Assembly: GCA_938039195.1 (NCBI GenBank)
Contig: CALHVK010000131.1
Span: 1-30,585, forward strand
Direction: 5' to 3'
DNA length: 30,585 nt
Source of the DNA: an uncultured Carnobacteriaceae bacterium
GTDB taxonomy: Bacteria > Bacillota > Bacilli > Lactobacillales > Aerococcaceae
Below are positions 7,823 through 14,518 of the stretch, piece by piece. The notes under the pieces were generated by a model. That model searched no databases. It was given only the letters and a program-made list of their open reading frames with translations, and was not told the DNA's origin. Within the stretch, counting starts at the first letter, position 1, and each line of letters starts with the position of its first letter. A program made the position numbers and the translations under genes.

Positions 7823-8733
7823 ATCCATTATTATCAATCAGCAAGGAAGTACAACACGCATTAGACAACAACCTACCAGTCGTAGCGTTAGAATCAACAA
7901 TCATTTCACACGGAATGCCATATCCACAAAACGTTGAAATGGCTAAAACGGTAGAACAAATTATCCGCGACAATGGCGCTGTTCCAGCAACAATCGCTAT
8001 CATGGATGGAAAATACAAAATCGGTTTAGAAGAAGCAGACTTAGAACGTCTTGCAAAAGAAAAACCAGTTGCAAAAGTATCTCGCCGTGACCTAGCAGAA
8101 GTGTTTGCTAAAGGTGTGTTAGGAGCAACAACAGTAGCGACAACGATGATTGGTGCCCACTTAGCTGGAATTAAAGTATTCGTAACTGGCGGTATCGGTG
8201 GGGTTCACCGTGGCGTTGAAGAAACAATGGATATCTCAGCCGATTTAGATGAATTAGGACAAACTCCAGTAACAGTTGTCTGCGCTGGTGCTAAAGCGAT
8301 TCTTGATTTACCACGTACTCTTGAATATTTAGAAACAAAAGGGGTGCCAGTTGTAGGCTATCAAACAGACTACTTACCAGCATTCTACACTCGTACTTCT
8401 GAGTATAAATTAAACAGCCGTGTTGATTCAGCAAAAGAAGTAGCGGAAATGATTCGTTACTCTGAATTGCTAGGCCTTAAAGGTGGTATCTTAGTTACAA
8501 ACCCAATCCCAGCTGAACACGAAATCCCACACGAAAAAATCGATGCGATTATCGATCAAGCGGTTCGTGAAGCAGACGAAAAAGGGATTCATGGTAAAGA
8601 CAGCACTCCATTCTTATTAGCGAAAATCGTTGAGTTAACAGGCGGAGAAAGCTTGAAGACAAATATTCAGCTTGTTTACAATAACGCGAAGCTTGGTGCG
8701 CAAATCGCAAAAGAATACCAAGAAGGAAAATAA
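7819..8733 (+). CDS. psuG: Pseudouridine-5'-phosphate glycosidase
   Basis: It cleaves the C-C glycosidic bond of pseudouridine 5'-phosphate to uracil and ribose 5-phosphate in the reversible PsuG reaction. The 304-residue protein matches the IndA/PsuG family over its whole length. Recognisable segments are VALESTIISHGMPYPQN with Glu25, the Lys-containing VAKVSRRDL, FVTGGIGGVHRG, and the Asp-rich TMDISADLDEL, followed by a C-terminal stretch with LVYNNAKLGAQIA. It overlaps psuK by 4 bases, so the two form a pseudouridine salvage operon. Its codon use (TTA, GAA, CGT, GTT) resembles the highly expressed pdh genes much more than psuK does. No dedicated pseudouridine transporter gene is adjacent. 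The nucleoside importer at 22471-27213 is a possible uptake route (inference). Confidence 0.95.
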   Translation: MNPLLSISKEVQHALDNNLPVVALESTIISHGMPYPQNVEMAKTVEQIIRDNGAVPATIAIMDGKYKIGLEEADLERLAKEKPVAKVSRRDLAEVFAKGVLGATTVATTMIGAHLAGIKVFVTGGIGGVHRGVEETMDISADLDELGQTPVTVVCAGAKAILDLPRTLEYLETKGVPVVGYQTDYLPAFYTRTSEYKLNSRVDSAKEVAEMIRYSELLGLKGGILVTNPIPAEHEIPHEKIDAIIDQAVREADEKGIHGKDSTPFLLAKIVELTGGESLKTNIQLVYNNAKLGAQIAKEYQEGK

Positions 8734-8754
8734 TCAAAAGCTTATTAGTACTTT

Positions 8755-8944
8755 TATGGATTACTCTGTATCCTTACGGATATCTTCATATTAGCGATAA
8801 CGGGGCATCGGTTCGAGCCTAAGGTCTCTCACCTTTAAAGCCTCAAAGAGGGCGTATGGATTAGAAATCCTACGCCCTCTTATTCGTTTTAATGCTATTC
8901 CCGTTATTGCTAATATAGAATCCGTGGATACGACGTAATCCATA
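8755..8944 (+). ncRNA. Structured element A: candidate uncharacterised RNA or hairpin repeat
   Basis: This element folds into three nested parts. P1 is TATGGATTAC (8755-8764) with GTAATCCATA (8935-8944), then GTATCC/GGATAC (8768-8773 with 8926-8931) and ACGGAT/ATCCGT (8776-8781 with 8920-8925). P2 is a 17-bp stem, 8788-8804 with 8900-8916, containing one G-U pair. P3 is an 11-bp hairpin, 8846-8856 with 8871-8881, with a bulged base at 8857 and an inner GGATT/AATCC stem. The 5' core at 8802-8848 matches the minus strand at 9300-9254 at 39 of 47 positions without gaps. The 3' core ATTCG and TTTAATGC (8882-8895) is also shared. I do not recognise it as tmRNA, 6S, RNase P, SRP RNA or a known riboswitch. 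No convincing promoter is visible, so a DNA-level repeat (BOX-like) remains possible. Confidence 0.55.
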
Positions 8945-9135
8945 GATGAATAATTTCCTTTTGGGATTTGTGCCCAAGGGAAAGGGGACTGTGCTACTCG
9001 AGTTAGAGAGTGCAGGGACTAAGTTAGAAGGGCGTGCTATCAACAAATCGAACTGAAAAGCAGTGATGAAGTTTGAGCGAATTTCTCTAATTTGCGAGCA
9101 ATCAATCTATTTAGTAAGCTCTAAAGAGTTTTTTT
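8945..9135 (+). ncRNA. Spacer between the inverted elements, possible small RNA ending in a terminator
   Basis: No ORF is supported here. Local stems include CTTTTGGG/CCCAAGGG (near 8958-8981), TCGAACT/AGTTTGA (9048-9054 with 9070-9076) enclosing ACTG/CAGT, and GCGAATT/AATTTGC near 9077-9096. The stretch ends in a terminator-like hairpin, AAGCTC/GAGTTT (9116-9121 with 9126-9131), with a T-run at 9129-9135. This suggests that a + strand transcript, perhaps including element A, ends here. Start and function are unknown. Confidence 0.3.
9116..9135 (+). terminator. Terminator-like hairpin between the inverted elements
   Basis: A 6-bp stem AAGCTC/GAGTTT with a TAAA loop is followed immediately by seven T. 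It is short but correctly oriented to end a + strand transcript coming from psuG or from the structured region. Confidence 0.5.
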
Positions 9136-9151
9136 ATAAAAATGAGAGCGC

Positions 9152-9352
9152 AAAGAAGATGATGATGAAGAATCTTGCGGATTTATAGTCGTAGTAATGG
9201 GAAAGTGCATTAAATGCGAATTAGCAGGAGTAGAAATTTATTTCTTACTTCTGCTTTGAGGCTTTAAAGGCGAAAGACGTAAGACTTGAGCCGGTGCCCC
9301 ATTACAACGACAATGAAAAAATCCGCAAGGATTCGCAGGAATCATCTTCTTT
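9152..9352 (-). ncRNA. Structured element B: inverted, diverged copy of element A
   Basis: Read on the minus strand, the order of parts is the same as in element A. P1 is AAAGAAGATGAT/ATCATCTTCTTT (12 bp, 9152-9163 with 9341-9352), then GAAT+CTTGCGGATTT (9170-9184) with 9319-9334 and one bulged base. P2 is 9188-9201 with 9298-9311, 13 of 14 pairs. P3 is the hairpin 9224-9232 with 9246-9254, with a single bulge on the same strand as in A and an inner GAAA/TTTC stem. The 17-nt run CCTTTAAAGCCTCAAAG is identical to A. Arms differ in sequence but keep pairing, which suggests a selected fold. The strand given follows the shared core. Actual transcription is not shown by the sequence. Confidence 0.55.
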
Positions 9353-9401
9353 TTTAAGAAATTTTTGTTATGCATAAATGGAAACTCTTGCAGAAAAAGT
9401 G

Positions 9402-9407
9402 TATACT
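9402..9407 (+). promoter_or_regulatory. Likely -10 element for the UPF0223/IMPase operon
   Basis: TATACT (9402-9407) has TG directly upstream, but the -35 region is poor (TGGAAA at 9379-9384, 17 bases away). It is the best promoter candidate between element B and the ATG at 9435. Confidence 0.45.
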
Positions 9408-9434
9408 AAATAGGTATGATTGTGAGGTGGCGAG

Positions 9435-9716
9435 ATGGCCAATTATAGTTATCCAATTGATTTGGAATGGTCGCATGAAGAGATGAATAAAGTCATCAAA
9501 CTTTGGAATGCGGTCGAAGAGGCTTACGAAAAAGGAATCCAAGTAGAAGCTTTTAAAAAAGCCTACCAAGAATTCAAAACGGTAGTCCGTAGTATCGGTG
9601 AAGAGAAGAGACTAGGTCGTGAATTCGAGGAAGCATCTGGATATAGCCTTTATCGTGTGGTCCAAGCAAGTAAAAACGCAACAAAAATTATTCGTATGGA
9701 AGGATTGAAAAAATAA
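9435..9716 (+). CDS. UPF0223 family protein (YktA-like)
   Basis: This 93-residue cytosolic protein of unknown function belongs to UPF0223, a small family found across Bacilli. The opening NYSYPIDLEWSHEEMNKVI matches the family's characteristic YSYP-x5-W start, and the C-terminal half (GYSLYRVVQASK) is the other conserved block. It is predicted helical and acidic, with no membrane segment. AGGTGG lies a few bases before the ATG. Its TAA stop shares its last base with the ATG of the inositol-monophosphatase-family gene (TAATG). The same order (yktA followed by yktC) occurs in Bacillus, so a shared function is plausible but undefined. Confidence 0.9.
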   Translation: MANYSYPIDLEWSHEEMNKVIKLWNAVEEAYEKGIQVEAFKKAYQEFKTVVRSIGEEKRLGREFEEASGYSLYRVVQASKNATKIIRMEGLKK

Positions 9717-10495
9717 TGGATTTATTAGCAACACACTTATTAGTAAATGACTGGATTATGGAGGCTGGACAAAAAATTCGTCACAGCTTTGGTGAACCAT
9801 TAAAAGTAGATACAAAAACAAGCCGTAACGACTTAGTAACAAACGTGGATAAAGAAATTGAACAATTCTTTATCGCAAAAATTCGCGAACAATTCCCAAC
9901 ACATAAAATCATGGGAGAAGAAGGTTTCGGTGACGAATTAACTTCAATGGACGGTTACGTTTGGTTAATCGACCCAATCGATGGAACATTGAACTTCGTG
10001 AAACGTCAAGAAGACTTCGGTATTATGATTGCTTTATATAAAGATGGTGTAGGTCTATTAGGCTACATTTACGATGTGATGCGTGATCGCTTCGTATACG
10101 GTATTAAAGATTACGGTGCATACTGCAACGGCCGTCGTCTTTCAACTCCTGAAATCCACAACATTGGCGACAGCTCTATTAACGTAAATGGATTTATGTT
10201 ATTAGAAGCGACTGAAAAAGAAGCAGAAATGATTCGTAAAGCAATGGTTACTCGTACTTATGGAGCTTCTTCAATCGAGCATATTCAAGTGATTTTAGGA
10301 AAATCTGTAGCGTATGTTTCAACATTATTAGCTCCTTGGGATATCGCACCAGGAATGGTGATTGCTAAAGAATTAGGATTACACTACAGTACAGTGGATG
10401 GAAAAGAAGTAGACTTCTTAGTTCCTAACAAAAAGACAACAGGTGTTATCTGTTCTAAAGATATCGCTGACGAAATTATTGCAGCGTTTAAATAA
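9716..10495 (+). CDS. Inositol monophosphatase family protein (YktC/SuhB-like)
   Basis: This is a Mg2+-dependent phosphatase of the inositol monophosphatase superfamily. Its substrate could be inositol phosphate, PAP/PAPS or a sugar phosphate. The 259-residue protein has the metal-binding signatures GEEGFGDEL (about 64-72), WLIDPIDGTLNFVK (about 83-96) and the C-terminal APWDIAPGMVIAKELG (about 207-222), together forming the three-motif active site. It overlaps the UPF0223 gene by one base and is therefore probably translated by reinitiation. It is strongly codon-biased. The operon ends at the hairpin just after it. Confidence 0.92.
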   Translation: MDLLATHLLVNDWIMEAGQKIRHSFGEPLKVDTKTSRNDLVTNVDKEIEQFFIAKIREQFPTHKIMGEEGFGDELTSMDGYVWLIDPIDGTLNFVKRQEDFGIMIALYKDGVGLLGYIYDVMRDRFVYGIKDYGAYCNGRRLSTPEIHNIGDSSINVNGFMLLEATEKEAEMIRKAMVTRTYGASSIEHIQVILGKSVAYVSTLLAPWDIAPGMVIAKELGLHYSTVDGKEVDFLVPNKKTTGVICSKDIADEIIAAFK

Positions 10496-10503
10496 AAATG
10501 AGT

Positions 10504-10537
10504 AGAGGGGCGTAAGAGATTACGCCTCTTTGTTTTA
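10504..10537 (+). terminator. Intrinsic terminator after the IMPase-family gene
   Basis: AGAGGGGCGTAA (10504-10515) pairs with TTACGCCTCTTT (10520-10531) using two G-U pairs around a GAGA loop, followed by GTTTT. Because the next ATG is only 12 bases beyond, some read-through is likely. Confidence 0.7.
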
Positions 10538-10548
10538 AAGGAGAACAT

Positions 10549-11094
10549 ATGAATATTGCAGTTTATTGTGCGGCAAGCCAAAGTAATTGCCCTGCATTTG
10601 ACAAAAAGACAGAAGAACTAGGGAAGTGGATGGCAAAAAATCACCACACGCTTGTCTATGGTGGTGGAAATACAGGACTAATGGGTTTAGTTGCTACTGC
10701 CGTGATGAACGAAGGCGGCAAAGTCATTGGCGTGATGCCGCAGTTTTTTGTAGAGCGAGAAATTGCCAAACAAGATATCACGAAACTTCATATCGTGGAA
10801 ACGATGTCCGAGCGTAAAAATCAGATGATTGAACTCAGTGATGCATATATTGCGCTTCCTGGTGGTCCTGGAACTCTTGAAGAAATCGCAGAAGTGGTTT
10901 CTTGGGTGCGTGTAGGCCAAACACAGGGCATCTGTATTTTCTATAATATGGAAGGTTACTACGATCATTTAGAAGCCTTTTTCGACAAAATGGTAGAGAC
11001 GAACTTACTAAGTGAAGAAGACAGAAGCAGGATTCATTTTGCGAAAACTTTGGCTGAAATTGAAGCGCTGATTGAAGCTTATAAAAAGCGTTAG
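10549..11094 (+). CDS. LOG family (TIGR00730) Rossmann-fold nucleotide hydrolase
   Basis: This is a predicted lysine-decarboxylase-like/LOG family protein. Characterised relatives are cytokinin riboside 5'-monophosphate or other nucleoside-monophosphate phosphoribohydrolases that release a free base. The 181-residue protein shows the Rossmann strand-turn YGGGNTGLMG (about 38-47), the catalytic Arg-containing MSERKNQMIELSDAYIALPGG, and the diagnostic PGGPGTLEE (about 104-112). AAAGGAG precedes the ATG by six bases. It lies directly behind a terminator hairpin of the preceding gene. The physiological substrate in Firmicutes is not established. A nucleotide-salvage role would fit the other nucleoside genes in the window, but that is only context. 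Confidence 0.9.
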   Translation: MNIAVYCAASQSNCPAFDKKTEELGKWMAKNHHTLVYGGGNTGLMGLVATAVMNEGGKVIGVMPQFFVEREIAKQDITKLHIVETMSERKNQMIELSDAYIALPGGPGTLEEIAEVVSWVRVGQTQGICIFYNMEGYYDHLEAFFDKMVETNLLSEEDRSRIHFAKTLAEIEALIEAYKKR

Positions 11095-11117
11095 AAGTGA
11101 TTCTAGCGCTTATTTTT
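11086..11117 (+). terminator. Terminator overlapping the end of the LOG gene
   Basis: AAGCGTTAGAA (11086-11096) pairs with TTCTAGCGCTT (11101-11111), with one G-U pair and a GTGA loop. TATTTTT follows. The stop codon TAG lies inside the left arm. Confidence 0.85.
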
Positions 11118-11119
11118 AA

Positions 11120-11148
11120 TAGCGAAAAGGGTAGAACTTTGCTATAAT
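11120..11148 (+). promoter_or_regulatory. ylxM-ffh promoter (extended -10)
   Basis: TGCTATAAT (11140-11148) gives a perfect -10 with the TG extension. The -35 region, TAGCGA at 11120-11125, is poor, which is common for extended -10 promoters. Confidence 0.75.
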
Positions 11149-11178
11149 AAAAGATATGAGTTTAAGGGAGGGCAATGA

Positions 11179-11517
11179 ATGGAATTAGAAAAAACAACGC
11201 AAATGAACTTGCTTGTAGAGTTCTATGGCAGCCTTTTAACCGATAAACAACTCGAATATATGGAGCTCTATTATGGGGATGATTATTCGCTTGGTGAAAT
11301 CGCCGAAGAATTTGACGTAAGCCGTCAAGCAGTATATGATAATATCCGCCGCTCGGCAAAACTATTAGAAAACTACGAAGAGAAATTACATCTAGTCGCT
11401 GATTTCTATAAACGCCAAGAGCACTATGATGAATTAGAAAAAGAAATTCAAAAGAACTATCCTGAGGCAACACAGCTTGCTTCAATCGTTTCAAAATTAC
11501 AAGAGATGAATAAATAA
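11179..11517 (+). CDS. ylxM: UPF0122 helix-turn-helix protein YlxM
   Basis: This small (112-residue) sigma-region-4-like DNA- or RNA-binding protein is encoded directly before ffh throughout Firmicutes and in streptococci is linked to signal-recognition-particle function. The N-terminal MNLLVEFYGSLLTDKQLEYMELYY is the family signature. YSLGEIAEEFDVSRQAVYDNIRRS (about 37-60) is a helix-turn-helix like that of sigma region 4. The C-terminus is helical and charged. AGGGAGGG precedes the ATG by 6 bases. An out-of-frame ATG at 11175 is not used. It lies 17 bases before ffh, in one operon. Confidence 0.95.
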   Translation: MELEKTTQMNLLVEFYGSLLTDKQLEYMELYYGDDYSLGEIAEEFDVSRQAVYDNIRRSAKLLENYEEKLHLVADFYKRQEHYDELEKEIQKNYPEATQLASIVSKLQEMNK

Positions 11518-11534
11518 ACTCAAGGAGTGAAATT

Positions 11535-12971
11535 ATGGCATTCGAAGGATTATCAGATCGCCTGCAAAATGCGATGACTTCCGTTTCTCGAAAAGGAAAA
11601 ATTACGGAAGCTGACTTAAAACAAATGATGCGTGAAGTGCGTCTTGCGCTTTTAGAAGCCGACGTTAACTTCAAAGTTGTAAAAGACTTCGTGCGTAAAG
11701 TGAACGAACGTGCATTAGGTGCGAATGTGCTTGAAGCATTATCACCAGCGCAACAAGTCGTTAAAATCGTTAACGAAGAATTAACAGAATTAATGGGGGG
11801 CGAACAAGCGCCGTTCCGTTTCGAAGCGAAACCGCCAACGGTAGTGATGATGGTCGGTCTACAAGGGGCCGGTAAAACAACAACTGCTGGTAAATTGGCT
11901 TCGTTCATGGCAAAACATGAAAAGAAACGCCCATTACTAGTTGCTGCCGACGTGTACCGTCCAGCCGCGATTGACCAATTACAAACATTAGGGAAACAAT
12001 TAAACTTCCCAGTGTTCTCACTTGGAAATCAAGTAAGCCCAGTGGAAATTGCAAAACAAGCGATTGAAAAAGCGAAAATCGATGGTCGCGACTTAGTCAT
12101 TATCGATACGGCCGGTCGTTTGCATATTGACGAAAACTTGATGGAAGAATTACAAAACATCAAGGCAGTCGCAAATCCAAGCGAAATCTTACTCGTTGTC
12201 GACTCAATGACAGGGCAAGATGCCGTAAACGTGGCTCAAACATTTAATGAACGTTTGGATATCTCAGGGGTGATTCTTACAAAACTTGATGGGGATACTC
12301 GTGGTGGTGCGGCTCTATCGATTCGTTCCGTTACAGGAAAACCAATTAAGTTTACAGGTCGTGGGGAAAAATTAGAAGACTTCGAAATCTTCTATCCAGA
12401 ACGTATGGCTTCTCGTATTCTTGGTATGGGGGATATGATGACCCTTATCGAGAAGGCGCAACAAGACTTCGATGAAGCAAAAGCGCAAGAGATGGCGGAT
12501 AGAATTAAAGCAAACACTTTTGACTTTAATGACTTTATCGACCAATTAGACCAAGTGAATAAGATGGGACCGCTTGAGGATATCTTGAAGATGATTCCAG
12601 GCTTGAATAAAATGGCTGGTCTAAACGACTTAAAAGTGGATCCAAAAGATACAGCACGTATGAAAGCTATTGTCTTATCAATGACTCCACAAGAACGTGA
12701 AAATCCAGATATCTTATCACAGGCTCGTCGTAAACGGATTGCGGCAGGTTCGGCTCGTCCTCTTGCTGAAGTGAACCGTTTAATTAAACAATTCAACGAG
12801 TCTAAGAAGATGATGAACCAAATGTCCAACGGTAATATGAAAGGCTTAGAAGGCATGATGAACCAAATGGGCATGGGCGGACGTGGAAACAAACTCGCTC
12901 AAATCGGTATGCAACAATACGCACGCCGTCAAAAACAAAATAAATTGAAAAAATTAAAGAAAAAACGTTAG
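11535..12971 (+). CDS. ffh: Signal recognition particle GTPase Ffh
   Basis: This is the SRP54 homologue, which binds signal sequences of nascent membrane proteins and targets ribosomes to FtsY at the membrane. The 478-residue protein has the N domain (about 1-95) and the GTPase G domain with G1 GLQGAGKTT (108-116), DVYRPAA, DTAGRLH and TKLDGDTRGG. The methionine-rich M domain (about 300-455) ends in repeated MMNQM and MGMGG motifs that bind 4.5S-type RNA and signal peptides. The tail is Lys-rich. Length is normal. AAGGAG lies 8 bases before the ATG. rpsP, which often follows ffh, is absent here, and a strong terminator closes the operon. Confidence 0.98.
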   Translation: MAFEGLSDRLQNAMTSVSRKGKITEADLKQMMREVRLALLEADVNFKVVKDFVRKVNERALGANVLEALSPAQQVVKIVNEELTELMGGEQAPFRFEAKPPTVVMMVGLQGAGKTTTAGKLASFMAKHEKKRPLLVAADVYRPAAIDQLQTLGKQLNFPVFSLGNQVSPVEIAKQAIEKAKIDGRDLVIIDTAGRLHIDENLMEELQNIKAVANPSEILLVVDSMTGQDAVNVAQTFNERLDISGVILTKLDGDTRGGAALSIRSVTGKPIKFTGRGEKLEDFEIFYPERMASRILGMGDMMTLIEKAQQDFDEAKAQEMADRIKANTFDFNDFIDQLDQVNKMGPLEDILKMIPGLNKMAGLNDLKVDPKDTARMKAIVLSMTPQERENPDILSQARRKRIAAGSARPLAEVNRLIKQFNESKKMMNQMSNGNMKGLEGMMNQMGMGGRGNKLAQIGMQQYARRQKQNKLKKLKKKR

Positions 12972-12994
12972 GAAACAGCGTTATAAAATAATTT

Positions 12995-13036
12995 AAACCG
13001 CAACATCTTACTGTCTAGTAAGGTTGCGGTTTTTTT
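12995..13036 (+). terminator. Strong intrinsic terminator after ffh
   Basis: AAACCGCAAC (12995-13004) pairs perfectly with GTTGCGGTTT (13023-13032), with an inner CTTAC/GTAAG stem (13007-13011 with 13018-13022) and a T-run to 13036. The next gene starts only 33 bases later. Confidence 0.95.
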
Positions 13037-13069
13037 ATGGTGAAGATAACGCAAAGAAAGGAGAACTAA

Positions 13070-14407
13070 ATGGGAAACCAAACTAAAACATGGCATGTCA
13101 TTCCAGCAGTAGTCGCAACGGCGATTATGAGCTTTTGTGGCGTGTTGATTGAAACTGCAATGAACGTTACCTTCCCGACCCTTATGACAGAATTCAATAC
13201 AGATTCTTCAGGGATTCAATGGGTCACAACAGGATACTTACTAGCCATTGCCATTGTCGTTCCAATTACGGCTTATTTAACACGAAACTACACGATTCGC
13301 CAACTCTTCTTGGCAGCGAACCTTTTATTTATTGGTGGGGTCTTAATTGACTGTATTTCACCAAACTTACTGATTTTATTACTTGGACGCTTTATGCAAG
13401 GGATAGGAACAGGAATTGCGCTTCCGCTAATGTTCCATATCGTATTATCCCAAGTTCCGCTTCATCAACATGGAACCGTCATTGGGATTGGAGCGATGAC
13501 AACAGCACTAGCTCCACCAATCGGTCCGACATTTGGTGGAGTTGTCTCAAGCGCATTCGGATGGCGTGCGATTTTCTACGCATTGATTCCATTTTTAGTA
13601 TTCTCGTTAGTGATGGGTCTTTGGGCGATTCCAGCAGAAGAATCTCCGAAGAAACAACCGTTTAATTTAATGGCGTTTGTCACATTAGGGATTGGACTTG
13701 CAAGCTTACTAATGGCGATTGAACATTTATCAGTTGTCTATCTTGGAGTAGTGGTTATAGCTTTTGCAGCATTCTTCTACTTTAACCGAGAAAATGCGCT
13801 CTTGTCGTTCAAACCGTTCCAATTTGCGACGTTTAACGCGACATTATATATCGTCCTAGCTTTCCAAGGAATGGTACTAGGATTATCGTTTATTTATCCA
13901 AACTACATTCAATTAGCGTGGGGCGAAACAGCCACAGTGGCAGGGCTCTTTATGTTCCCAGGAGCTGCGATGGTAGCCGTACTTTCAGCCTTGTCTGGTC
14001 GCTGGTATGATAAATCAGGTCCACTAAAACCACTCTTAACAGGGTTAATCTTTGCAGTTGTTGGGGGAGTAGCCATCAGCTTCTTCTTCCCAGGATTGAC
14101 GATTTATCCTTTATTAGCCCTCAACGTCATCTTTATGACAGGGATTGGATTTGTAATGGGAAGTAACGTAACATATTCGTTAGCTCAGTTGAAACCGGAA
14201 ATTCAAGCGGATGGAAATAGTATCGTGAATACCTTGCAACAGTTCACTGGTGCAATTTCAACAACGATTATCGCTCGTATTTTCAGCTCGTTTGATTCCA
14301 ATCTAGTAACAGCAGGACAAACAAGTATCATCTTTGTAACGACTTTAGGAGTTTTGGCACTTGTTGTCTTCTTATGGATTTATCCGCAAACACAAAAGAA
14401 AAACTAA
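13070..14407 (+). CDS. MFS drug transporter, DHA2 (EmrB/QacA-like) family
   Basis: This is a major-facilitator proton antiporter likely to export a toxic compound or drug. The 445-residue, very hydrophobic protein shows 12 or more transmembrane segments. The DHA2 N-terminal pattern is present: MNVTFPTLMTEF with IQWVTTGYLLAIAIVVP (TM1-TM2), the motif-A-like loop after TYLTRNY, LGRFMQGIGTGIALPL (TM4) and the antiporter motif C, GIGAMTTALAPPIGPTFGG (TM5). Length is slightly below the 14-TM average. GAAAGGAG precedes the ATG. No promoter fits between the ffh terminator and the ATG, so expression may rely on read-through or a promoter inside ffh. The substrate cannot be deduced. The neighbouring ABC exporter suggests a resistance cluster. 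Confidence 0.9.
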   Translation: MGNQTKTWHVIPAVVATAIMSFCGVLIETAMNVTFPTLMTEFNTDSSGIQWVTTGYLLAIAIVVPITAYLTRNYTIRQLFLAANLLFIGGVLIDCISPNLLILLLGRFMQGIGTGIALPLMFHIVLSQVPLHQHGTVIGIGAMTTALAPPIGPTFGGVVSSAFGWRAIFYALIPFLVFSLVMGLWAIPAEESPKKQPFNLMAFVTLGIGLASLLMAIEHLSVVYLGVVVIAFAAFFYFNRENALLSFKPFQFATFNATLYIVLAFQGMVLGLSFIYPNYIQLAWGETATVAGLFMFPGAAMVAVLSALSGRWYDKSGPLKPLLTGLIFAVVGGVAISFFFPGLTIYPLLALNVIFMTGIGFVMGSNVTYSLAQLKPEIQADGNSIVNTLQQFTGAISTTIIARIFSSFDSNLVTAGQTSIIFVTTLGVLALVVFLWIYPQTQKKN

Positions 14408-14413
14408 GTAATA

Positions 14414-14451
14414 GGCAATCCTTTTCCAACAAGAGAAGGATTGTCTTTTTT
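14414..14451 (+). terminator. Intrinsic terminator after the MFS gene
   Basis: GGCAATCCTTTTC (14414-14426) pairs with GAGAAGGATTGTC (14433-14445), including G-U pairs, followed by TTTTTT. Confidence 0.92.
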
Positions 14452-14459
14452 AGAACTTA

Positions 14460-14487
14460 TTGTATGAAATAGATAGGGGACTATAGT
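14460..14487 (+). promoter_or_regulatory. Candidate promoter of the ABC exporter operon
   Basis: TTGTAT (14460-14465) and TATAGT (14482-14487) are 16 bases apart. An overlapping TACAAT at 14487-14492 is another possible -10. AAAGGAGAG lies just before the ATG at 14519. Confidence 0.5.
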
Positions 14488-14518
14488 ACAATAGATTGAC
14501 GCGTGAAAGGAGAGAAAC

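Noticed and set aside
8810..8819. GGTTCGAGCC resembling a tRNA T-arm
   Set aside because: No acceptor stem, anticodon arm or CCA end fits around it. It is part of the conserved core of element A, where it forms at most a 3-bp hairpin.
8755..9352. Retron, tmRNA, 6S RNA or RNase P RNA as an explanation of the structured region
   Set aside because: No reverse transcriptase gene is adjacent, and none of the conserved sequence blocks of tmRNA, 6S or bacterial RNase P RNA is visible.
11162..11908. 248-residue open frame on the minus strand
   Set aside because: It lies antisense to ylxM and ffh, has low-complexity composition, no ribosome-binding site and no family resemblance. It is a by-product of the codon bias of ffh.
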